Source: Serpula lacrymans var. lacrymans S7.9 (taxonomy: Eukaryota > Basidiomycota > Agaricomycetes > Boletales > Serpulaceae). From it: a stretch of 64,000 nt of DNA. The stretch spans positions 768,812 to 832,811 of the forward strand of contig NW_006763306.1 in NCBI RefSeq assembly GCF_000218685.1, written 5' to 3'. The position numbers were made by a program, and so were the translations under genes. This document shows, in pieces, positions 1 through 9,100 of the stretch. Each line of letters begins with the position of its first letter. Within the stretch, counting starts at the first letter, position 1. Below the pieces are notes generated by a model that was not told where the DNA came from, did no database searches, and was given only the letters and a program-made list of their open reading frames with translations.

Positions 1-986
1 AGGCATGTTATTTATGGTATTGGGCCATACATTGCTAACTATCCAGAGCAAGCTCTTCTTGCATGCATAATTCAAGGATGGTGTGCTCGGTAAGTACATC
101 TATTTTTTATACCACTATTCAGACTATATTCAGACTAATCTCACCTGCTTAGTTGTATTGTGTTACCCAACAACCTCAACGGTGAAGGTGGCCAACACTC
201 TCATGATCATACAGAGGTCCTCGCTGACTTCCTTGATCCGCATGTTTTACAGGATCAATATGGTATTGTGAGCAACATTGTAGTACATCATTTTTTCTTT
301 CACTTATAAAAATCATGCTGACTGTTATCATAAGCCATTCACCCATGATTTTCCTCGTGCTGACATCCACAAGATCCTGGCTCCCGACCTTCTTCACCAA
401 GTCATTAAAGGTACCTTTAAGGATCATCTTGTGACTTGGGTGGAGAATTATCTCAATCTAATGTATGGCAAGAAGCGTGCTGAAGAGATCTCAGATGACA
501 TTGACCGGCAGTAAGGTTCTTTTTACATTGAAAATATCAAAGTAATATATACTAAGATAATTCACTAGGATTGCAGCAGCTCCATTGTTTTCTGGACTTC
601 GACGATTTCCACAGGGCCGTGGATTCAAGCAGTGGACTGGCGACGACTCAAAAGCCTTGATGAAAGTCTATCTTCCCGCTATTGAAGGGCACGTCCCACC
701 GGATATAATATGCACATCCCGAGCTTTTTTAAATTTCTGCTACTTGGTCCGGCATGATACTCACAGCGACAGCAGCACTCAGCAAGTGCAAGACACAGTA
801 AAAGATTTTCACTGGACCCGTGTTATCTTTCAGACACTGGGTGTTTGGCCAACAGGCTTTTCTCTTCCCCAGCAACACTCAATCCAGCACTATCCCCTAC
901 TCATTCGCATGTTTGGCTCTCCAAACGGCCTTTGCTCCTCAATCACAGAATCAAGACACATCACAGCTGTGAAAGAACCATGGCAC

Positions 987-2795
987 TGTCATGCACCAAA
1001 GTTGATTGGTAGCATGGACAGGTGTCAATAACGAAGTGAATATTCAAAAAGACTCGCCTTTGCGCCACACAGGCACAGTGCCACGTGGAATAGTAATTAA
1101 TATTGCCTTTTTCGAACTTGTGGCTGATCAGCATCACCTCTATTAGGCAATCCAGTCACGCTCACCTTTGCTTTTCCATTCGGTACTTTCCGCGTTTTGG
1201 CATTTTGGCAAATTTTCACGTCGCCACTGGCTACACATTGCATTGCGCCCTTGCTTTTGTCATTTCCCTTACTCCCCTTCCTTTGCCTAGCCCCACCATG
1301 GGCCCCTTCCTCTCCTTTTTATTCTCACCTGACGGTCGTTTCTGGATCCCCATTCTAATCCACCTTTTCGTCACCTCCACCCTCCTCCTCCTCATCTTAT
1401 TTGCACCCCCACCATTTCTGATGTCACCACTTCCTATCCGCTTCCGTCGCCGATCCGTTGACTACCACGTGCCACTGCTGATATCAGCAAAGCCCCGGCG
1501 GCCGGTTCAAATAGGGCAACAGGTCCATCTTTATGACGTCGATCTACCATCATATACTATCAAAACATCGGTCGCTCGTCTTGCCTGGTTGGAGTGTGGG
1601 TGGGTAGTTTTTGAGCTGGAGAAGGTTCATCCCCTTGCGTCACCCATGTTTATTGCTGTCCCATTCACTTGGGTACACTTATCTTTTGTCCATCGTCTTC
1701 GCTACAGCTACACCTATCACACGCTGCCTGGGACTCACTTGTTCCAAATTGGAACTACTCCTCTCCCTCCCTCGTTTGATCAGGTGGTCCAACACAACCA
1801 GTCCATTGGTAAGGCCATGGAACTGTCAGATTTGGACTAGGTGGCGGACCGGTGGCTCCAGTTTCTTTTTCTTCAGCAGAACATTCATTTACAGCGCGAT
1901 TATTTTTGATTTTTGAATCATTTTTATGGACACATATTTTTTAGAATGCCTGACTGACAATAAAGGAACTGTGTTGATACTGATAGTGATTTGCCTTGCC
2001 TTTTTTTACTGCATCTTCCCATGACATCATGATTTTCCTGCTCTCTTTTTGCTATTGGACTTTACTTTATGGCTATACAAACCTGTGACATTACTCACAG
2101 CATTCATTGTTCTATCCCTTTCTTTTCTTTTTTTTGACAATCTTATCCTGTACTACCTACGCAGGATTCGTCAGCGTACATTCCTTCCTTCATATTCTTT
2201 CTCATTCTTTTTGCACAGCTATACTGTGCATAGCCTACTTTTCTTTTACTATATAAACCCCTGTATTTTACCTTGTAAAAACAACAAAAACTCCAATCCA
2301 GACTTCTTCTCTAATCTCAAGTTCACTACTCTCTGCTACTTGTGATCCAGTGTGGTCACAACACTTCCCACTGCTACCACTGTTAACTGCTATCATCGTC
2401 ACTTCCCACTTTTGAAGTCATTGTTATCCCTTTCGATTAGAGTCCTTCTGAGCACTACAGTTTGTGCGTCAGGAGCCTGCTATCACTGGGAACCTCGTCA
2501 TATTGTCGTTCTCAAACCTACCTTGTGCTACGATTAGCAAGGTAGTGCTCGTCTATACTCGCCACAAAGCCCCTATCTTTCTATAAATTCAACTATCCCT
2601 CCTCCTCAAAACCCACACTCATACACCTCTGGGTTTTACTTTGAAGGATCTTTATATGTACCACCCCACGAACAACCAGACCACTCCACTGTTCTAGGAG
2701 GCAAAGCCCATAAACAAGTTCCGTGGAATCTGGGAGGATTGTGTGTTAGTTTGTTTTTGTGTGTGGTTTTCTAACAACAGTTCTCATCATCGACA
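987..2795. mobile_element. 1.8-kb insertion inside Plavaka copy 1
   Basis: The protein of copy 2 reads continuously from EPW to RHSS to EVLGQ, whereas here those codons are separated by about 1.8 kb, so this stretch is foreign to the transposase. It starts TGTCATG and ends CGACA, which fits the TG...CA ends of an LTR. However, the flanks (ggcac on the left, gcgcc on the right) are not a convincing duplication. A promoter-like TATATAAACC lies near 2250-2262. I see no reverse transcriptase, integrase or transposase. It could be a large solo LTR or a non-autonomous element; the boundaries are approximate. Confidence 0.5.
1103..1840 (+). CDS. Unrecognised ORF within the insertion
   Basis: An open frame of 245 codons fills the first half of the insertion. 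An internal ATG at 1298 gives a 180-residue protein that begins with a very hydrophobic stretch (a likely membrane segment or signal anchor at about residues 10-45), followed by an arginine-rich turn (IRFRRRS) and a soluble-looking tail rich in valine, leucine and tyrosine. I do not recognise the family. The composition of the first 65 codons before 1298 looks non-coding, so the later start is preferred. It may be cargo of the insertion or a chance ORF. There are no recognisable neighbours to suggest a role. Confidence 0.25.
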   Translation: MPFSNLWLISITSIRQSSHAHLCFSIRYFPRFGILANFHVATGYTLHCALAFVISLTPLPLPSPTMGPFLSFLFSPDGRFWIPILIHLFVTSTLLLLILFAPPPFLMSPLPIRFRRRSVDYHVPLLISAKPRRPVQIGQQVHLYDVDLPSYTIKTSVARLAWLECGWVVFELEKVHPLASPMFIAVPFTWVHLSFVHRLRYSYTYHTLPGTHLFQIGTTPLPPSFDQVVQHNQSIGKAMELSDLD

Positions 2796-3870
2796 GCGCC
2801 ACTCGAGTAGATATGAGGTGCTTGGCCAAATGTTATTAGTCAACCAGCAACTCGATAAACTTGCAGCTTCTCGTGTAGATTTCACAATGCGCGGCATGCT
2901 GACAGGTAGCATATTCAACTATGCAAACAACTACCACAACAATACTATCGATGAAGCTACAAGAGCTGTCAACACAAATGCAGGCTCAGAGCCACATATC
3001 GGCGGCTTGGATCATATTGAAGACCCCAACAACAACAACAACAACAACAATGACAACTACAACTACAACAATAGCAGGCCAGTCCCAGGCCCAATAACAG
3101 CCAGTCATGTCAAGCCGTCAGTTTGGCGTTGTACGTTTAGTCTCTTCCATATACACACTTGTACTAATATATTTTTTCTACTAGTTCGTCATTACTCAAC
3201 CAAATATCACGAGCTCAGTCTGCAGCTCAATCAGCCCCACCTGGTTGAGTTGATTTGGTGGTTTCTCTACAGCCAAGCACGCATCAATGATTGTGATGCA
3301 CCTTCAGCCTTCGATATACCACTGCATCAGTGCCCCACATTCAACTCAAGGGTAGTCGCAACACATTCAGCCATTGCATATTTTTATACACCAAGTGATA
3401 ATAATGGGGTTGGTGGTATGCGCCGAGAAACAATTCGAGCTACACCTCTGTGGAGAAAATGTGCGGCTTGCTATGACTGTGCATTTGTTGAGCGTGATCC
3501 TTTAATCACAGGAATCAGAGGACTTGACATTGTTCGAATCTTTGCATTTCTTTCTTTCTCTCATAATAACACAACTTACCCTTGTGCACTTATACAGTGG
3601 TTTTCTCATATTTTAGATGAGCCAGATGAACTCACTGGGATGTGGAAGGTCCAGCCTGATACAAATGACGACGGATCAACCAGTCTTGAAATCATTCATC
3701 TGGACTGTATATTTCATAGTGCGCATCTCATGCCAGTGTTGAGTGAATATGGTCACTGCTTTATTCCATCTGACATTGATTTTACTAATTTGCTAGATAG
3801 ATTCTCTACATTCTACATAAACAAGTATATTGATCATCATGCCTTTGGGCTTAGCCAACTTGACATGTAA

Positions 3871-4091
3871 CTTGTGGGACTTGTTTTATATCTCATGTAT
3901 TTACACTACACTTGAACTACCCTTCGCTCAACTTGTCTGAAGGATTTCGCTTATACCAACCCAGATATCCTTGCCTCATCTAAATTGAACTTGAAGGTTA
4001 GTTGACTCACTTTTTGTATCACTTGATAGAACTTTAATCCCTTACAATGCTTGATTAGTCTTGAAAGTCAGCAAAGTGTGATCAAGGTGCG
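3871..4091. other. AT-rich spacer after Plavaka copy 1
   Basis: No coding potential or clear transposon terminus was seen here. It separates the stop codon of copy 1 from the end of the decayed ORF on the opposite strand. Confidence 0.5.
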
Positions 4092-4900
4092 TCAAGAAAT
4101 TTGACACTTTACTGATGGGATTGATCCTCTGGTATCTGTGGTGTTCCTAGTTTGAAGGCATCTTTGGGAATGGGATCCAATGCCAGGGGCCGTCCAGCAG
4201 AACGCATGCATTGTGATATTATCCCATGGATAATAAGGAGGAGACATGTACAGTATACCATTGTTGGCTTGATAAAAACAAACCAAGCTCTTAAAAGATG
4301 ATATCAGGGCAAAGTGTGTACCCTTTGCAATCATTTGTGACCAAACCTGACATGACATCGGCCACTTGGCGGTTCACAAACCCACAAAAAATGATGGTAT
4401 GTACCTGTATCAACAGTTTCCCATCTGTTGTCAGGAACGACAAGTTCCGTTGTTCTGAAGGCCAGATGAAAGGTATAGATATGGGCATGGAGGGTTTCTG
4501 TTTATTGCATGCTCTCCAGATGGCTACATCCAGATGACTAAATGCTGCTGTGTCGGATGCTTCAAACATGCCGCATGAATCTAAAATATGGTGACTTTTA
4601 GCCTCCAAGGTGAGAGCTGGTGGCTTATTGTCATTGATAAACAGCATGGCATCCGGTATAGCATTGCCTGAAGAACCTGCCAAGGCTCCCCAGTATGGAT
4701 ATTTATCATCAAGTTCTCCTGGAATGTTTTTTGCCTTGATTGCCCTAATAAATGCCAGTGTCCGGGGTTAGTTTGTCAAGCAACTTGCAGCCAACTGCAG
4801 TGAGCTGTTGTACCAAGTCAACCTGATAGCACAAAATGTTCAGCTGCCGGTCTTCTGACAGAGTTTGGTCAAAGGTACTAGGGCTACGTGTGGATTGTAA
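4092..4900 (-). pseudogene. Decayed PD-(D/E)xK nuclease-like gene
   Basis: Read on the minus strand, fragments in different frames form one protein-like track: CYQVDLVQQLTAVG (about 4830), IRAIKAKNIPGELDD (about 4720), then an open stretch from 4683 down to 4291 and a tail to 4092. The open stretch contains IPDAMLFINDN followed 13 residues later by TLEAK. This is the spacing of a PD-(D/E)xK nuclease core: an Asp after Pro, then Glu-x-Lys at the end of the next strand. At least one frameshift (near 4745) and no clear start codon indicate a relic. The family assignment rests only on this short motif. It lies between the tails of two Plavaka copies and may be cargo or a gene they landed in. Confidence 0.35.
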
Positions 4901-6804
4901 AGCGCCAGGCTTCATCAGTAAAAGTCAAAGTTACTTTGGTCATATTAGACAGCTTAATGTTACTTTTAAGCTAGATCAAGCTGATAAAGGTGACAAAGTC
5001 AACCTAAGATCAAACTTGCTCGACTTCAAGGTCTACTAAGGTACCCAGAAAAGTATCAAGGGAATTGGAAAAGATTTTGACGGCTGGATAGCCTTCTTCA
5101 TTGACGTCTGGTTGAACCATCCATAAGCCAGTCAGTTCATCTGGGTGATCAGCAATGTGTGAGAACCACTGAATCAGTGCGCATGGATAAAACATCCCAT
5201 ATATACAAAAGAAAAAAAGAGGTGAACTCGAACAACATCAAGTCCTCGCATTGCAAGAGCAGTGGGGTCCACGTTCAACAAACACACAGTCATAGAGAGA
5301 AGGACCACCCCGCCATGATGGACACACTTGAATTGTCTCTCGTCACATCCCACCAATCCCACTGGGATTGCTTGGTGCATAAAAAAATGCTACAGCGGAG
5401 TGGTGAACAGCGATTTTTGAATTGAAAAGAGGGCAGCGAGAAAGGGGAACATTGGAGCCTTCTGAATCATTCAGACTCCTGTGAAGCTGATCAAATAAAA
5501 ATTGTTGGATCATTTCATGCAGTTGGGGTTGGTTGATCCAAGCACTAAGCTGTTCCACCCTTCATGGATAGCCAGACTCTGGTTCAAGGAGACATCAGTT
5601 AATGGACAAGAAGAGGCAGAAAGGAATGTACATTGACACTTTGCAAGTTCTACATGGCTCACTACACCCACATTAGAAATAGGTCCACTTTCCTCATCAG
5701 CGTCATCAAAGTGATTTGCTTCATTGTTGTGTTGAGATGAAATATGATTGGCGGCTTGATTGTGGTCATCTGGCACCCCCACCATATCATGATTATCAAC
5801 TGGATAACAGATGAGTAAATAGTTAAAGGACAGCTGGAATAGACTATGTTATATACCTGATATAGTGTTTGCATAATTGAGAATATGGTCAGAAAGCATC
5901 CCCCGGTCTGTGAAATCAACCTGGGCCGCTGCTAATTTGTCGAGTTTTTAATTGACGAGTAACGTCTGGCCAAGCACCTCAAAACAGCTTGAATGACGCC
6001 ATGGCTCCTTGACTGCTTTGATATGCTTTGACTCTGTGATTGAGGAACATAGGCCATTTGGAGAGCCAAACATTCTGATTAGCATGAGATAATGTACCAG
6101 AGAATGTTGGTGGGGGAGAGGAAAGCCATTTGGCCGAACACCAACAGTCTGGAAGATAATACGGTACTGATGGAATCTTGATAGGGCATCTTGTACAAGC
6201 GCAAGGGTGTCTTTATCATGTAAATCACACCGTACAAGATAGCAAAATTCAAGGAAAGCCCGAAATGTTCTGACTACGTCAGGCGGTACATGTCCTTCAA
6301 TTGCAGGAAGGTAGACCTTGAAATCAGAGCTGAGTTCAGTATACTATAGTTCAGTAGTAAAAAAAAACATAAAAACCTTCATTAAAGCCTTGGAATCATC
6401 TCCAGTCCACTGCTTAAACCCACAACCTTGAGAAAATTGTTGGAGGCCTGGAAATGATGGTGCAGCAGAGATACTGAACAGATTGTCAGAGCCTGATATA
6501 TAAAAATGAGATACTAAGTATTCTTCCACCCATGATACAAGGTGATCCTTGAATGTGCCCTTAATGACTTGATGAAGGAGATCTGGGGCGAGAGTTTCAT
6601 GTATGTCGGCTCGGGGAAAGTTGTTGTTAAAAGGCTATTTTTAAGAAAAAGATATAATAGTACAGATCCTTGAAATTTAACCACGGCATGAGACTTACTG
6701 TGATATCTGCTACTAATTCATACTGATCCCACAGAATGCACCAATATCAGCCGAGTTTACTTTTAAAGAGTTGAGACGCGTACCGCATTAGGAGAAACCC
6801 TTTT

Positions 6805-7562
6805 GCTATATAGCGCTATATAGCCACCACCTATATATATAAATGCATTCATAGAGACTATAGTACTATCAGTGCAATCATAGCTCTTATAGCATAGTAG
6901 TAGGCAAAACTTTAACCAAGGGGAGAAGTATCTATAATTCCCTCAAACTCTGGATTAATCTAATAAACTTGTTCAATAATAGAAAGAGGCCAAAAGTGTC
7001 CGGAGTCAAGTATATTATTATAGGCAAGGTACTATAAGTGCTCTTATAGCTTATAGCAGCCTACATAGCTCCTATAGCTGTGAAGGTCATAGTTATAATA
7101 TAGTTAAAGGTGCTTAAAAGGGCTAATAAATCATATAGTATTAATTAATTATGTAGCCTGTATTAGTGAAATAGTAGTTTGTATCTTTGATATTTATAAA
7201 ATAAGAATAATGATTTATTCAAATATAAGTAAGTGGTGACAATGAGTAAAAAAATAATCTAAGTCCATGAAAAGGTCAATATAAAACACCTGTATAATAC
7301 ATTTTATAAGCTCTCATGGTGTAGTGGATAAATGTGATGTGTGGCTATAGGCTGCTTAGTCACGCAAAAGCTGACTAGTAGGTTGAGAGTTCAAATCTTG
7401 TCTGCATTAATTTTTTTTTTATCAGCCATGCAACAATTTCCAACATTTATAAGAGCATTTATAGAGCTATATGAGGCTCTATAGATGGCAGAGGTTCTAT
7501 TACAGGTTTGACCACTATAACAGCTTTATGAGTACTTATAGTGCTATAGAGCTCTATATAGC
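6805..7562. mobile_element. MITE-like 0.76-kb insertion with palindromic terminal inverted repeats
   Basis: The left end at 6805-6823 reads GCTATATAGCGCTATATAG. The reverse complement of the right end (7544-7562) reads GCTATATAGAGCTCTATAG, a 19-nt inverted repeat with three mismatches, each arm itself nearly palindromic. The interior is very AT-rich, with many scattered copies of CTATAG-containing words (for example near 7030-7085 and 7480). No ORF of note is present. It interrupts the transposase frame of Plavaka copy 2 between the GWCPR codons and the DQYELVADIT codons. A tRNA-like module lies near its right side. The exact insertion boundary and target-site duplication could not be fixed. 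Confidence 0.5.
7312..7420 (+). ncRNA. tRNA-like Pol III module, possible SINE head
   Basis: TGGTGTAGTGG at 7317-7327 matches the tRNA A box consensus exactly. AGTTCAAATCT at 7388-7398 matches the B box at most positions, about 60 nt downstream. A run of ten T residues (7411-7420) follows as a Pol III terminator would. The 3' acceptor-like TGTCTGCA has no complementary 5' strand and the T stem pairs poorly, so this is not a normal tRNA. A tRNA-derived SINE head or a decayed tRNA is the best reading. Confidence 0.4.
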
Positions 7563-9100
7563 TACCCCCATTTTTCCTGATGCGAGGACACCATCCCTGA
7601 ACAATGCAAGCTAGTAAGGCTTGTTCGGGATAGTCTGCTATGTATGGGCCAATCCCATACACAACTTGCCAGAAGTGCTGGTCAGCACAGCGAACAACCT
7701 CCAGGGTGGTCATGGCTGGCTTGAGATCTTGAAGAATAGCTGATACTGACGTGTGGAACATTTGTCGTCAAAACTTGCAAAACCTTGTGTCATTCCCATA
7801 TTTCTTATTGGCTTAGTAACAATTAGTTGAATGGAGGAATGATATGAAACAAAATACACACTTTTTGGTATAGAAAGAAACCCTAAGAGAGCAAGAGCAT
7901 TTTGATGGGCTCGATGAACACTGTTGTGAACATTACCAATAGAGATATATATTGGGTAATATTCATTTTGTCCTGTTGCAACAGAAACAGTTGTTTTGTC
8001 GCTACTGAGTATGATGGGTACAAATGTTGATCCATGTGTGCTTTGGTCTTCTGCGATGATGTTGGCCTCTTTCCATGCCCAATTACCCGACATGAAGTCT
8101 TTGTACTTCCGTTTTCCATTTGCACAAAACTCCCGGTAAGGTACATAGTCAATATTATCCTTGAAATCAGAATTAGATAGTATGTTGTGTACTATTGTTT
8201 GTGGACTGTGGTACCAGACATCAAAACTTTGTGACATCCATGGCAGCACATTTTCCTGAGGTACTTCTCCATTGTAACTAAGCAGAAATGAATCCCATGG
8301 TACACCACCAATAGGTGTAATGGTCCGATATAAGTTGTCCTTGTCAGAAAATGGAATTTGAGCGTCGTCTATGCCATGTTTTATAAATGAGGCTCTCCAT
8401 AGCTCTGTAAAAGTATTAATGTCTCCTGCCAACATCTGTGTCTTTGTATAGAGCAGTTCTGTTGTCTCAAACTCAATACAATCCCTGTACGGCATCCACT
8501 CAGAGCGAGACGGGCATTGAGAAATAGTTGGTGGAGTGTTTGGTGGTAGGTATTGGCCGTTCTCATCACATGGCTTGCCTGTTCTGTGATTTAGCCAAAT
8601 GTCGCCAGGAAACTTTGAGGGACTTACCATTAAAATATCTGTGGTATTTGTACTCAGACTAACTAGGTAGTTCTCGCTCGTTTCCATCTGGAACACTTTG
8701 ATTATTGTTTATTTCGCCTCTGTCTACGTCCATCAGTACATCTGGCGTGTGGGTGGGCAATTGGGGCAGGCAAAAGAGTTGAGTGTTCTTGTGAAAGGTA
8801 TGCATGTGTTTCTTAAGGCCTGAGGCATTCCGGAACCAGTGTTTGCATTGCTGGATTTTACATGGGATGGTCTGTATCCTTTGAGGGCGCCAAACATGCT
8901 GAATACGAGGGACTGGAGCCATTATAGCCCATGAAAGTGTGTGAATGAGCAATTAACTGCTATGCGGCTTGGGATCGTGCGTCAAGACTCAGAATTGAGT
9001 CTCAAAATAAGCATAAATTTTTTTTGTCACACTTACCTTGATCCACCTCATTGTTCAATATCCCCCCTGTTAACTGCTCCACAACTCCTTTGATCTTCAA

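Larger units (their letters stand above)
1..3870 (+). mobile_element. Plavaka-type DNA transposon copy 1, 5'-truncated by the window and interrupted
   Basis: This is the C-terminal two thirds of a large Agaricomycete Plavaka-type transposase-like protein, entering the window in frame at base 1. Coding blocks with short introns lie at about 1-90, 150-510, 570-980 and 2796-3870. The order of conserved blocks matches copy 2 on the opposite strand: a YGIGPYI block, a PRADIHKILAPDLLHQVIKG block, GRGFKQWTGDDSKALMKV, then YEVLGQMLLVNQQLDKLAA and a C-terminal HALIQWFSH-like block ending at the stop at 3868-3870. The frame is lost just after the residues AVKEPW (about 980) and resumes with RHSSRYEVLGQ (about 2797), so about 1.8 kb has been inserted. 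An asparagine-rich stretch from an AAC repeat lies near 3028-3075. The family name comes from recognising the protein. The element is not functional as it stands because of the insertion. Confidence 0.72.
4990..8937 (-). mobile_element. Plavaka-type DNA transposon copy 2, nearly full length but interrupted
   Basis: The minus strand carries an almost complete Plavaka-type protein. It starts at the ATG at 8918-8920 (MAPVPRIQHVW; an upstream in-frame ATG lies at 8952) with a C2H2 finger, C-x4-C-x12-H-x4-H, at about residues 20-43. A long exon (8696 to 7710) contains the blocks PIILSSDKTTVSVATGQ and YYPIYISIGNVHN, typical of these transposases. The coding track continues through YGIGPYIADYPEQALLACI near 7630, is broken by an insertion (about 6805-7562), and resumes at about 6740 down to about 5010 with the same blocks as copy 1 (ADIHETLAPDLLHQVIKG, GFKQWTGDDSKALMK, HALIQWFSHIADHPDEL). 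The C terminus after about 5060 no longer matches copy 1, so the 3' end is truncated or diverged. The insertion makes it non-functional. Confidence 0.75.

Noticed and set aside
987..2795. Target-site duplication around the insertion in Plavaka copy 1
   Set aside because: The flanking 5-mers (ggcac and gcgcc) do not match well enough.
7312..7420. A functional tRNA gene
   Set aside because: A and B boxes are present, but no acceptor stem can form and the T stem is poor; kept only as a tRNA-like module.
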